Assembly: GCA_964441285.1 (NCBI GenBank)
Contig: CAYTUK010000003.1
Location: forward strand, 62,001 to 126,000
Reading direction: 5' to 3'
From: S010-25 sp964441285
GTDB lineage: Bacteria > Pseudomonadota > Gammaproteobacteria > SZUA-229
DNA: 64,000 nucleotides
How positions within the stretch are numbered: the first letter of the stretch is position 1; every line of letters begins with the position of its first letter. Both the position numbers and the translations under genes were made by a program. The notes under the pieces were generated by a model, which searched no databases, had not been told where the DNA came from, and saw only the letters and a program-made list of their open reading frames with translations. Below, piece by piece: positions 46,049 through 54,933 of the stretch.

Positions 46049-46525
46049 TCAGGTTTTGCTGAGCAGGGTTTTTATCTTCCCACTAATTTTACCCATATCT
46101 GCGCGCCCAGCCGTTTGTGGTTTTATTCGTCCCATTACTGTGCCCATATCTTTGATGGAGCAGGCACCCGTCTGGCGGATAGCGGCATTAATAATGGTTT
46201 CTATCTCTTCTTCATTGAGTGGCTGAGGTAAAAATGTCTGGATAATATCAATCTCGAAAGATTCCCGTGCCACCAGTTCGTCGCGCCCTGCTGTTTTGAA
46301 CTGGCGGATAGATTCTCGGCGTTGTTTTACCATTTTATCCAGCACGGTGATAACGCGGTTATCATCCAGTTCAATGGTTTCGCCTGTCTTGCGCTCATCG
46401 ACCTCGATCTGTTTAATCGCGGCGGTAATTAGCCTGATTGCGGATACACGAGGCTTGTCCTTCGCTTTCATAGCGAGAATGACTGCGTCCTGAATCTGTT
46501 GTTTCAGGTTTGCGTTGTTGCTCAT
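46049..46525 (-). CDS. yqeY: GatB/YqeY domain protein
   Basis: The 158-residue protein belongs to the YqeY family, which resembles the tRNA-binding tail of GatB; its role is not settled. Typical segments are KDKPRVSAIRLITAAIKQIE, YRDM-type region replaced by VKQRRESIRQFKTAGRDEL, and the C-terminal MGTVMGRIKPQTAGRADMGK. It lies 57 nt after rpsU on the same strand, the usual rpsU-yqeY arrangement. Confidence 0.9.
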   Translation of the reverse strand: MSNNANLKQQIQDAVILAMKAKDKPRVSAIRLITAAIKQIEVDERKTGETIELDDNRVITVLDKMVKQRRESIRQFKTAGRDELVARESFEIDIIQTFLPQPLNEEEIETIINAAIRQTGACSIKDMGTVMGRIKPQTAGRADMGKISGKIKTLLSKT

Positions 46526-46582
46526 CAAGATAAATCGTCCAAACAGAAAGTTAAAGTGAATAACGGGCCAAACAAATAAAGG

Positions 46583-46813
46583 TTATCGCCGCCGCTGATG
46601 GGGTGAGCGAGAAAATTTATTCCGTTCTTTGGACAGCTTTTTCAGGTGACGTTTCACTGCGGCAGCCGCTTTACGCTTGCGTTCAGTGGTGGGTTTCTCA
46701 TAAGCTTCGCGTTTGCGGATTTCAGTAAGAATTCCGGCTTTTTCGCAGGACCGTTTGAAGCGGCGCAATGCAACATCAAAGGGTTCGTTTTCTTTAACTC
46801 GGATAGCAGGCAT
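46583..46813 (-). CDS. rpsU: 30S ribosomal protein S21
   Basis: S21 is a small basic protein of the 30S platform needed for initiation. The 76 residues begin MPAIRVKENEPFDVALRRFK with the following SCEKAGILTEIRKREAYEKP, the family signature; the C-terminal tail is about 5 residues longer than in E. coli (71). It is divergent from tsaD, as in many gammaproteobacteria, but dnaG is not downstream here. Confidence 0.95.
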   Translation of the reverse strand: MPAIRVKENEPFDVALRRFKRSCEKAGILTEIRKREAYEKPTTERKRKAAAAVKRHLKKLSKERNKFSRSPHQRRR

Positions 46814-46950
46814 AGGTTGTTCTCAGCTCTTAATGATAAAATAAGACATAAAAAATCCGCACAGGTATGCGGTGAAACCACGTATTATATCGCATTCTTT
46901 GTGAAACCCCAAAGTGCCTGTGCATAATTTATACAAAAAGTTGGATAAAA

Positions 46951-48006
46951 ATGATTGTTTTAGGTATTGAAAGCTCCTGTGATGAAACCGGTATCGCCGT
47001 TTATAGCAGTGGAAAAGGTCTGTTATCGCACACATTGCATAGCCAGATCAAATTGCATGCCGAGTACGGCGGTGTGGTGCCAGAGCTGGCCTCGCGTGAT
47101 CATATTCGATATCTGATTCCCTTAATCGAGCAGGCGTTATCGCAGGCGGGCGTGGCTAAAACCGCACTGGATGGTATCGCTTATACTGTTGGTCCCGGTT
47201 TGATTGGTGCATTAATGTCAGGGGCTTCAGTCGGACGTTCACTGGCCTGGGCTTTAGGTATTCCGGCACTTGAAGTGCACCATATGGAAGGTCATTTGTT
47301 GGCACCCATGCTGGAAAAGACACCACCAGCTTTCCCGTTTGTGGCTTTGCTGGTATCGGGGGGGCATACCTTACTGGCTTATGTCGAGGCGGTTGGCCAA
47401 TATACCTTACTGGGGCAGTCCCTGGATGATGCGGCGGGTGAAGCATTTGATAAAACAGCTAAACTACTTGGACTGGGTTATCCTGGCGGCCCAGCACTGG
47501 CAGCCGTGGCACAAAAAGGTCACTCCGGTGCCCACCGTTTCCCCCGACCCATGCTTGACCGGCCGGGTCTGGATTTTAGTTTTAGCGGGTTGAAAACACA
47601 TGCTTTAAATACCATGATGAAACTCGCGGAGCAGTACTCAGATACTGGAACACTGAATAAACAGGGCTTGAATGAGCAAGATACGGCCGATGTGGCGCTG
47701 GCCTTTGAAGAGGCGGTGGTAGAGACACTGGTGATTAAATCGCAGCGCGCATTAAAGCAACAGCAATGTTATCGGTTGGTGGTCGCTGGCGGCGTTGGTG
47801 CAAACCTGCGCTTGCGTTCAGAGTTGAGCGAGATGGTTGCAAAAATACAGGGTGAGTTATTTTATCCAGCCATTGAATTTTGTACCGATAATGGTGCGAT
47901 GATCGCGTTGGTCGGCTGCTTGCGTCTTCAGGCTGGGCAGTCGCAATCACTGGAGATTAATGCGCGGGCTCGGTGGTCGATGCAAGATCTGTCAGCCATT
48001 GTTTGA
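46951..48006 (+). CDS. tsaD: tRNA N6-threonylcarbamoyladenosine transferase TsaD
   Basis: TsaD transfers threonylcarbamoyl to A37 of ANN-decoding tRNAs. The 351 residues show GIESSCDETGIAVYSS, the metal-binding HHMEGHLLAP near residue 112, LVSGGHTLLAYVEAVGQYTL, GEAFDKTAKLLGLGYPGGP and VAGGVGANLRLR. It is divergent from rpsU and convergent with plsY, leaving only 3 nt between the stops. Confidence 0.95.
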   Translation: MIVLGIESSCDETGIAVYSSGKGLLSHTLHSQIKLHAEYGGVVPELASRDHIRYLIPLIEQALSQAGVAKTALDGIAYTVGPGLIGALMSGASVGRSLAWALGIPALEVHHMEGHLLAPMLEKTPPAFPFVALLVSGGHTLLAYVEAVGQYTLLGQSLDDAAGEAFDKTAKLLGLGYPGGPALAAVAQKGHSGAHRFPRPMLDRPGLDFSFSGLKTHALNTMMKLAEQYSDTGTLNKQGLNEQDTADVALAFEEAVVETLVIKSQRALKQQQCYRLVVAGGVGANLRLRSELSEMVAKIQGELFYPAIEFCTDNGAMIALVGCLRLQAGQSQSLEINARARWSMQDLSAIV

Positions 48007-48009
48007 ATT

Positions 48010-48612
48010 TTACTTGCCAATGGTTTTTTCAGTGCCTGCTAACAGATGCTGAATATTGCGGCGATGACGCCAGAACAGAATAACGGCCATTATCAGCACG
48101 CTGGCAGTGAGGCTGGGAGATCGACTCAGGTAATAGAGAACAAGGGGGGCTAAAAATACAGAAATTAATGCGGCCAGTGATGAGATTTTAAATATCAGTG
48201 CACTGATCCCCCAGATAAGCAAGGCAATTAAACCGCTCAACCAGTGAAATCCAAGTAAAACACCATAGAAAGTCGCGACTCCTTTGCCGCCTTTAAACCT
48301 GTAATAAAGTGGAAATACGTGTCCTAGAAAAGCGGCACAGCCAGTGGCTGCCAGTACCAGTTCGTTCTGGTGTAACTGGCGCGCAATTAGTATCGGCAAC
48401 AGACCCTTGAACATATCGCCAAGTAGCGTGATGATGCCGGCCTTTTTACCACCGGAACGTAATACATTGGTTGCACCTGGATTGTTTGAACCCGTCGTTC
48501 GTGGATCTTGTAGTCCGAGTAATCGGCAGGTGAGGATGGCCGTTGAAATGGAGCCGATAAAATAGGCGGCAATAATAATTAAACAGTCAATAACTGGACT
48601 ATTGAGATTCAT
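48010..48612 (-). CDS. plsY: Glycerol-3-phosphate acyltransferase PlsY
   Basis: PlsY acylates glycerol-3-phosphate with acyl-phosphate at the inner membrane, starting phospholipid synthesis. The 200-residue protein is rich in membrane helices and shows the three conserved loops: AYFIGSISTAIL, GSNNPGATNVLRSGGKKAG and PLYYRFKGGKGVATFYGVLL. Its C-terminal tail has RHRRNIQHLLAGTEK, also typical. Confidence 0.93.
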   Translation of the reverse strand: MNLNSPVIDCLIIIAAYFIGSISTAILTCRLLGLQDPRTTGSNNPGATNVLRSGGKKAGIITLLGDMFKGLLPILIARQLHQNELVLAATGCAAFLGHVFPLYYRFKGGKGVATFYGVLLGFHWLSGLIALLIWGISALIFKISSLAALISVFLAPLVLYYLSRSPSLTASVLIMAVILFWRHRRNIQHLLAGTEKTIGK

Positions 48613-48781
48613 TGGCAGATATATGTCAAAATAAAGAGCGGCAAGTTTACCCCATCACCTCGCTCGTTGGCGGTTAATCTGGTGGAAAATCCTGAACCGG
48701 AAATATTTCTGTTTTTCTATCTCTGCTTGAAGCGCCCGTTGGTCAGCAGGGTTTTATTGGCGCTCGTTGTTATATATTTGG

Positions 48782-49546
48782 ATGAAAGAGAAGAAATTAA
48801 CGAAATCAGTAAGCTGTATTTTTGTGCATGGCTGGGCGATGAATAGTGCTGTCTGGGCGCAATGTCAGGCTATGCTACCCGACTGGATTGATGCTGTTTT
48901 TATTGATTTGCCTGGTCATGGAAGTATGGCGGCGGTGGCTGCAAACACGCTTGAAGATTATGTTCAGGCATTAATGCCGCTGGCGCATCGCCCCGTATTA
49001 TGGATTGGCTGGTCACTGGGGGCGCTTGCTGTAATACGGCTGGCAGAGTTATATCCCGAGCGGGTTGCCGCACTGTTTCTGGTTGCCGCGAATCCCTGTT
49101 TCGTCCAGCGTGAAAATTGGCAAGCAGCCGTTGATGAAGAGGCTTTCGTGCGGTTTGGTGAAGCCTTGTCGTATGCACAGAATAAAACTTTAAGACGATT
49201 TCTTTCATTGCAAATGCAGGGTTTGGCTGATGTGCGGCAGACCGTGAGACAATTACAGGAAGCCATGGCTCAGCGCGGGTCAGTGACCACTCTGGCATTA
49301 AACAAAGGTTTGCAGATGCTGATAGAAACAGATTACCGTGCTACGTTAGCCACGTTAGATTGCCCGGTTAGCTGGTTTTTGGGCGGACGCGATACCCTGG
49401 TTCCCGTTACACTGGCAGACAAAATACGGCAAATGTACACACAGCATAAAGTTTATATCGAAGCGGATGCCGGACATATCCCTTTCCTGTCACATACCGA
49501 GAAATTTATTGAAGCACTGGTTGAGCAGGCCGCCAGGCTTCGCTAA
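48782..49546 (+). CDS. bioH: Pimeloyl-ACP methyl ester esterase BioH
   Basis: BioH hydrolyses pimeloyl-ACP methyl ester, ending the pimelate arm of biotin synthesis. The 254-residue alpha/beta hydrolase shows FVHGWAMNSAVW, DLPGHG, the nucleophile motif WIGWSLGALAVI (Ser near residue 81), an Asp in FLGGRDTLVP and the catalytic His in DAGHIPFLSHTEKF. I chose ATG 48782, with AGG-like sequence weak. It is followed by bioC after 29 nt. The bioB, bioF, bioD genes are not near. Confidence 0.88.
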   Translation: MKEKKLTKSVSCIFVHGWAMNSAVWAQCQAMLPDWIDAVFIDLPGHGSMAAVAANTLEDYVQALMPLAHRPVLWIGWSLGALAVIRLAELYPERVAALFLVAANPCFVQRENWQAAVDEEAFVRFGEALSYAQNKTLRRFLSLQMQGLADVRQTVRQLQEAMAQRGSVTTLALNKGLQMLIETDYRATLATLDCPVSWFLGGRDTLVPVTLADKIRQMYTQHKVYIEADAGHIPFLSHTEKFIEALVEQAARLR

Positions 49547-49575
49547 TGGATAATGACTATTTAAAATAAGAGAAT

Positions 49576-50427
49576 ATGGTACAGATAAATCAACAGCGAG
49601 TGCGCGAAGCCTTTGATGGCGCAGCAGAAACTTATGATGCAGCCGCTGTGTTGCAGCAGGAAGTGTGCCAGCGTCTACTGGAAAAACTGGACTTTGTTCG
49701 GTTGTCGCCAGCAATTATTCTTGACGCAGGAACCGGTACAGGGTCAGCGATTCCCGGTTTATACAAACGTTTTAAACAGGCGCATATTATTGCAATGGAT
49801 GTTTCCGAGAAAATGCTATTAAAGTCGGCGCAGCATGGGCATCTCTTTCGAAAACCGGCTTTATTGTGCGCTGATATGGAAGCCTTGCCACTAGCGTTCA
49901 ATAGTATTGATCTGGTTTTTTCCAGTTTAAGTTTGCAATGGTGTAATAATTTAAATACGGCTTTAATGGAAGCCTGGCGTGTGTTGAAACCTGGTGGCCT
50001 GTTTGTATTTACCACCTTTGGCCCGGACACACTAAAAGAATTATGCGCTAGCTGGCAGACGGTTGACGATAAAACGCATGTGAATACCTTTATTGATATG
50101 CATGATATCGGTGATCTTCTATTGCAGACACGTTTTGCAGAGCCGGTTATGGAAACTGAAATTATTACCGTTAATTATTCCAGCGCAGATGATTTAATGT
50201 TTGATCTAAAACACCTTGGTGCCAATGTGACCGCAGCAGGGCACCGTCAAGGTTTAACCACAAAAGGCATTTTGCAGCGGGTGAGGATGGCTTATGAGCA
50301 ATTTCGTACCACAGCTGGGTTACCTGCCAGTTATGAAATTATTTACGGTCATGCATGGAAACCGCAGTTAGCACCGGATGACAATCTGATTTCGGGACAG
50401 AGGGTCAGTGTAGTATTGCAACGCTAA
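49576..50427 (+). CDS. bioC: Malonyl-ACP O-methyltransferase BioC
   Basis: BioC methylates malonyl-ACP so that fatty-acid synthesis can build the pimeloyl chain of biotin. The 283 residues show VREAFDGAAETYDAAAVLQQ, the SAM motif ILDAGTGTGSAIPGLYKRF, SSLSLQWCNNLNTALMEAWR and FTTFGPDTLKEL, all typical of BioC. It pairs with BioH directly upstream. Confidence 0.92.
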   Translation: MVQINQQRVREAFDGAAETYDAAAVLQQEVCQRLLEKLDFVRLSPAIILDAGTGTGSAIPGLYKRFKQAHIIAMDVSEKMLLKSAQHGHLFRKPALLCADMEALPLAFNSIDLVFSSLSLQWCNNLNTALMEAWRVLKPGGLFVFTTFGPDTLKELCASWQTVDDKTHVNTFIDMHDIGDLLLQTRFAEPVMETEIITVNYSSADDLMFDLKHLGANVTAAGHRQGLTTKGILQRVRMAYEQFRTTAGLPASYEIIYGHAWKPQLAPDDNLISGQRVSVVLQR

Positions 50428-50539
50428 ATACAATAAATCCTGCTTCATATCATCCTGTATTTGCATAAATAATCGATTCCTGTACGGCATGGATATACCC
50501 GGTTTACATAGGAAATTAACGGCGCAGCAATATGCAGAA

Positions 50540-52324
50540 TTATAGGCAGGTTTGTGAAGTGGCAGGGGGGGTAAGCCAGGTGTGATGGTTATTTACCCAG
50601 GTAAGTAAATCATTAAAAGGCATAGGTTTTGCTATCCAGTAACCCTGTCCATAATCGCAGCCCATTTGCCTGAGCTGATCCCAGGTTGCTTCATTTTCGA
50701 TGCCTTCAGCGACAACATCCAGTCCCAGACTGTGCGCCATTTGTATTGCTGCATTGGTGATTGCGGCATCATTTTCACACTGGTTTATATCGGTAATAAA
50801 GGATTTATCAATTTTTAACTCTCTGAGTGGCATGTGTTTTAGCTTTGACAGGGAGGAGTAACCAGTACCGAAGTCATCAATTGAAAATGACAGGCCCAGT
50901 TTTTGTAATATCTCAATATTTTTTTGTGCCGCAGATGAATTCGACATCATGGCTGATTCTGTTATCTCAAGCGTTATTGAGCCAGGAGAAACGCCATATT
51001 TCTTCAGACAGGCCCTTATTTCAATTGAAAGTTTTGGGTTTGTCAGGCAATAGGGTGAAATGTTAATAGAAAGATTTTCTATTAAGTTTTTATTTAATAC
51101 CGTTGCACAACATTGTAAAGCCGAGTCCATAATTGTTGAGGTTAATTTATTAATGTTTCCCGTTTCTTCAGCCAGTGTGATAAATATATCGGGGGTTATC
51201 TCACCATGCTGAGGATGTTGCCACCTTGCCAGTGTTTCGATATGCAGAGATTTTGTGTGCATGTTAATGATGGGTTGATAGTAAGTCTTGATGTGGCCGT
51301 TTTTTAGTGCTTCACGTAAGTCAGTGACCAGTTGTAGCCGCTTACCAGAAGCATCTGATAATTCAGTGTTATAGATACTGATGCCAAGTTTTTGAGATTT
51401 GGCATGATACATTGCCATTTCAGCAAGTTGTATCAATTTAGTGCTGTCGTTGGTATGTGTCGGTAGTGTCGCGATGCCGATGGCACAATCCAGGCTGATT
51501 TTTTTAGCTTCGATAATAATGGGCTGTAAAATGATCTGCCGGATTCTTTGTGCTGTAATACGTGAGCGTGACAGATCGGTGTTAGGAAAAACGATAGCAA
51601 ATTCATCACTGCTAAGCCGAGCTGTAAATTCACCGGCTGAAATACTGGTAAGATGACTAAGCCGTCGTGCGATTTCCTGCAAAATAAAGTCGCCGAGTTT
51701 ATAGCCCAGACTTTCATTAATATCTTTAAAGCGGTCAATATCCAAAACCAGTAGCACCAGCTCACATGCTTTTATATTGCCTTTGTTCTGACATGGTAGC
51801 TGATACTGATTCTGGCACTCATCCAGGTGTTCAATGATGGATGTTCTATTAGGCAAGCCAGTAAGCTCGTCATGGTGAGATTTGTACTTGATGGTGGCGA
51901 GATGTTTTTTTCGCTCAGAAATATCGCGTGCAACCGCAATAACCATATTGCCATCTTCAATATCAACACGCGACAGGTTTATATCAACCCAGCGTTCCTT
52001 ACCCATAGGTGGATTGATTTGTGTTTCAAATAAAGCAGAATGACCGTTGAGCGTGTTATTAAAAAATGTACTGAATTTATCGGCAGCATAATCCTTACCT
52101 AAAAGCTGTGTGATGGGTATCCGTTTGTTGTGCAGGGTAAGTTCCTGTTCCGAACTACCCAACCAATGTTCCGTGGTTTTGTTGCAGGTAATAAATTTCA
52201 TTTCATCACACAGCACAAAAATGGCATCCTGTGTACTGTCAAAGTAGGCGCGCAGCAGCTCTGAATAGAACTGGGCATCACCGTGGGCATGGCTAGCTGG
52301 TTTATTGTGGTCGGTATTACGCAT
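50540..52324 (-). CDS. PAS-GGDEF-EAL protein, probable c-di-GMP phosphodiesterase
   Basis: The 594-residue protein has a PAS domain (about residues 20-140), a diguanylate cyclase-like domain (about 150-310) and an EAL domain (about 330-585). The active-site loop of the cyclase reads SSDEF (residues 238-242) instead of GGDEF, so synthesis of c-di-GMP is doubtful. The EAL domain keeps the catalytic acids: Glu 363 (IETLARW, with ETL for EAL), NISPYCLTNP, ITESAMM, SIDDFGTGYSSLSKLK and VAEGIENEATW. It is likely a sensor-controlled phosphodiesterase. No membrane segment is seen. Confidence 0.85.
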   Translation of the reverse strand: MRNTDHNKPASHAHGDAQFYSELLRAYFDSTQDAIFVLCDEMKFITCNKTTEHWLGSSEQELTLHNKRIPITQLLGKDYAADKFSTFFNNTLNGHSALFETQINPPMGKERWVDINLSRVDIEDGNMVIAVARDISERKKHLATIKYKSHHDELTGLPNRTSIIEHLDECQNQYQLPCQNKGNIKACELVLLVLDIDRFKDINESLGYKLGDFILQEIARRLSHLTSISAGEFTARLSSDEFAIVFPNTDLSRSRITAQRIRQIILQPIIIEAKKISLDCAIGIATLPTHTNDSTKLIQLAEMAMYHAKSQKLGISIYNTELSDASGKRLQLVTDLREALKNGHIKTYYQPIINMHTKSLHIETLARWQHPQHGEITPDIFITLAEETGNINKLTSTIMDSALQCCATVLNKNLIENLSINISPYCLTNPKLSIEIRACLKKYGVSPGSITLEITESAMMSNSSAAQKNIEILQKLGLSFSIDDFGTGYSSLSKLKHMPLRELKIDKSFITDINQCENDAAITNAAIQMAHSLGLDVVAEGIENEATWDQLRQMGCDYGQGYWIAKPMPFNDLLTWVNNHHTWLTPPATSQTCL

Positions 52325-52451
52325 TATTAATGATTATAGCCGGAATTTAATGCAATACTACCGCATCATCGAATATGAAATAATCCCGAATGTGTTAAAA
52401 ACACCAGGGTATTTTTTGGCCTTAAAAAAGAAATGTTTTCAGGACGGGTGG

Positions 52452-53210
52452 TTAAAATTCATACTCAAGACGGGCAACAATGGTCTGATTTGGCGCGCGG
52501 GAATTGAGACCAAATACCACGCCAACACTGTAATCGAGTTCGCGTCCTGCGGTGGTGTGTAATTCACCATTGAACACTGGTCCCAGATGGGAGGCGTTGT
52601 CACTGGGGCGGTAATAGGCCTCGATTCCCGGTCTGAATGCAACGTTCAGTCGGTAGTCGATACTGTAGGCGGTACGAAATGCGTAGTTACCACCTGCCCC
52701 GCGGCCAACCTGTTTTTCCCAGATCATATTGAGTCGCTGGTCGATACGGCCATCGCGTTTCTCAAATAATGGACCAAATTCTACTACATTGGGTGTTCCT
52801 GATGCCTTGACGTGCTCGTAGGAAAATAAAAAGCCCGGATCCGCCCAGTATTTACCCATTGGCGCCAGCTGGAAGGTATTTTCAAATTCATAACCGCTGG
52901 GTTGTGTGCTACCACCAGGCTGGCGGTCATATTGTGCAAAATACAGTTCGGGTTTCCACCAGGATGTCACACCATAGGCGGCAGAGAGTGTGTAGCTGCG
53001 TGTTCCCTTCAGATTGGGGCTATTGTCGCGAAAACCAGAGCCACGAAACTCCAGCTCACTGCGACTTTGTGTTACATGGGGTGAATAAACAATAAAGTCC
53101 CCGGCCTGTACTGACATAGAGCAACTGGCAGTTATCAATATCAGCAGGCGGGTGGTCAGCCGAGTACGGGATATCCGGTGTGGCCAGGTATCTAAGTGAT
53201 GTTCTTTCAT
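52452..53210 (-). CDS. Putative outer-membrane beta-barrel protein, function unknown
   Basis: I do not recognise a characterised family. The 252 residues have a signal peptide (hydrophobic segment about residues 20-36, cleavage near VQAGD), then alternating aromatic-rich strands (YTLSAAYGVTSWWKPELYFA, YAFRTAYSIDYRLNVAFRPG, LDYSVGVVFGL) and a C-terminal aromatic EYEF, the usual end of an outer-membrane barrel. It lies upstream of R2b and the iron uptake pair on the minus strand, but the direction places it after them, so a link to iron uptake is only a guess. Confidence 0.65.
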   Translation of the reverse strand: MKEHHLDTWPHRISRTRLTTRLLILITASCSMSVQAGDFIVYSPHVTQSRSELEFRGSGFRDNSPNLKGTRSYTLSAAYGVTSWWKPELYFAQYDRQPGGSTQPSGYEFENTFQLAPMGKYWADPGFLFSYEHVKASGTPNVVEFGPLFEKRDGRIDQRLNMIWEKQVGRGAGGNYAFRTAYSIDYRLNVAFRPGIEAYYRPSDNASHLGPVFNGELHTTAGRELDYSVGVVFGLNSRAPNQTIVARLEYEF

Positions 53211-53303
53211 TGAGTGTAACCATATAAATTGATTAATACTGACGGCACAAAAGCTTTTATTGCACCATAACGTAATGCGAGCACCGCGGCTTTATTACTG
53301 AAA

Positions 53304-53402
53304 CAGATAAAAAGGATATCTGATGTTCAGGCCACGCTGTCAATACCTCCATGTAAGCTCGACATCCGCATACCCGCTGAACACCAGATATCCTTTTCAT
53401 CC
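53304..53402. repeat. Palindromic repeat R2, copy b
   Basis: This copy lies between the FTR1 permease gene and the outer-membrane protein gene. Arms 53306-53330 and 53377-53401 pair at 23 of 25 positions. The 46-nt centre includes CCATGTAAGCTCG in a 30-nt core (53332-53361) shared with copy a. The outer flanks TTACTG and CAGTAA-like ends also resemble those of copy a. I see nothing else in this 216-nt gap. Confidence 0.8.
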
Positions 53403-53426
53403 ATTACTGTTAGTAAGTGCTAAGGG

Positions 53427-54254
53427 TCATGCAGTCTGTACCCTGGGTTTTATGTTCGGTTTGCCCACGGTACGCATCAATACGAGTACGACAGTAAATG
53501 TACTGGCATAGAACACCAGTTCAATACCGGATGGCCGTGCGATATAACCCAGTAAAATATGCAGCAGCTGCCCAATAACGCTCTCCTGACTCAGCAGATG
53601 CGAGGTGTCCCAGATGCTATTTCCCAGCGCAGGCAGAAACCCTGCCTGGTTAAGAAAACCTGCTGCCTGCGCAGCAAGGCCGGAGGTAAGGAGCAAAATA
53701 ATCCAGCCGGTAAAAGAAAAGAAGTGGCGTAGCGGTATGCGCAGTAACCCGCGATACAGGAGGACTCCGACGAGAACGCCTGCGACGACACCAGCGATTC
53801 CTCCGAGCATCATGCTGAAGCTTTTGCCGCCGCCAGCGGCGATAGCCCACAGAAACAGTACCGCTTCTGAGCCTTCACGCATTACCGCTACCAATGTAAC
53901 GATCATCAATGCAGCCAGTGGCCGGCTACCATCCTGGACTTCGGTGCTTACGGTGGATAATTTGGAAGCGAGCTCGCGACCGTGAGCACTCATCCAGACA
54001 TTATGCCAGGTCAGCATTATTACCGCACTGAGAAGAATTATGGCGTTTAGAATGGATTGGCCGTTACCGCCCAGGCTGGCAGCCAGGTCTGCTGCCAGCA
54101 GTGCCACCAGTGAGGCACCAAGCAAGCCCAGGATGATACCACCAGCAACCCAGCGTCCACGACCTTCGAGACCGCGGCTGGCACCCAGTACGATAGCGAC
54201 AATAAGGGAGGCTTCGAGAACTTCGCGAAACAGGACGACGGCGGTGGCAAGCAT
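53427..54254 (-). CDS. FTR1-family iron permease (EfeU-like)
   Basis: FTR1/EfeU proteins carry iron across the inner membrane. The 275 residues form about seven membrane helices and contain two REXXE-type iron-binding motifs: FREVLEASLIVAI near residue 9 and MREGSEAVLFLW near residue 125. The gene begins 2 nt after the cupredoxin gene and shares its Fur-controlled promoter. An EfeB peroxidase gene is not nearby. Fe(II) or Fe(III) preference cannot be told. Confidence 0.9.
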   Translation of the reverse strand: MLATAVVLFREVLEASLIVAIVLGASRGLEGRGRWVAGGIILGLLGASLVALLAADLAASLGGNGQSILNAIILLSAVIMLTWHNVWMSAHGRELASKLSTVSTEVQDGSRPLAALMIVTLVAVMREGSEAVLFLWAIAAGGGKSFSMMLGGIAGVVAGVLVGVLLYRGLLRIPLRHFFSFTGWIILLLTSGLAAQAAGFLNQAGFLPALGNSIWDTSHLLSQESVIGQLLHILLGYIARPSGIELVFYASTFTVVLVLMRTVGKPNIKPRVQTA

Positions 54255-54256
54255 GT

Positions 54257-54604
54257 CTAGTTCACCTTGACTGAGTTGACAATAATCTTGCCTCTCATGG
54301 CGCGGTTGAAGTCATTAAAAAATTTATATTCACCCGCTTTGAGTGGGCCGACATACACGCTGATCGTGCCGTTAACGGGCACGATGATTTCGCGTGACAG
54401 ATCGTAGCTCTCGAACTCGGCAGGCAGGTTATCTCGGTTGTGGATAATGAGCTTTACTTTTTTATTTGCAGGTAGTTCCAGTCGATTCGGTTTAAATTGT
54501 TGATGTTGAATGACGATAACAGGGGCAAGATCTTTGGCTGATGCCAGCACTGGGATGGCCAGGGCGTAGGTGAAAAGAATCAGGGCAGAACGATGGTTGA
54601 ACAT
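54257..54604 (-). CDS. Cupredoxin-domain periplasmic protein of the FTR1 operon
   Basis: The 115-residue protein has a signal peptide (MFNHRSALILFTYALAIPVL then ASAKD) and a cupredoxin-like fold (VIVIQHQQFKPNRLELPANK, NRDNLPAEFESYDL, GPLKAGEYKFFNDF), like the N-terminal domain of EfeO. It may oxidise or bind iron for the permease. Canonical Cys-His copper ligands are not evident, so the metal is uncertain. I chose ATG 54604, which has GAGAT upstream; the frame to 54667 would run over the promoter and Fur box. Confidence 0.82.
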   Translation of the reverse strand: MFNHRSALILFTYALAIPVLASAKDLAPVIVIQHQQFKPNRLELPANKKVKLIIHNRDNLPAEFESYDLSREIIVPVNGTISVYVGPLKAGEYKFFNDFNRAMRGKIIVNSVKVN

Positions 54605-54644
54605 GGTAATCTCAATAGGTCGGGGTAAGGGTTCGTTAATACGT

Positions 54645-54673
54645 ATGATAATGGTTCTCATTATCAATGTAAA
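54645..54673 (-). promoter_or_regulatory. Promoter with embedded Fur box for the iron uptake pair
   Basis: Minus-strand TTTACA (54668-54673) and TATCAT (54645-54650) are spaced by exactly 17 nt. Between and overlapping them, plus-strand GATAATGGTTCTCATTATC (54647-54665) matches the 19-bp Fur consensus at 16 positions and is nearly palindromic. Fe-loaded Fur would cover the -10 and the spacer, so repression by iron is expected. Confidence 0.85.
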
Positions 54674-54933
54674 GTCCCAGCCTCATAATATGAAACAAGA
54701 TTAGAGAGGAATTGGGAGAAACCCTTGTTTTTAGCCTAATCAGGATATTTCATAGGGCTGCAAAATATTCCAGCTAAGAGGATGATTACAATAAAAAATG
54801 CGGCGATTAGAAATAGTGCATCAGGTGTCAACGATACACTATATTCTTATAAATATAGTCGAGCTAAGAACTCTAAAATTAAGGCACTCAAACCGTATCG
54901 CGCATGGTTTTTTTGAGCCATCGTTATTGTGTT

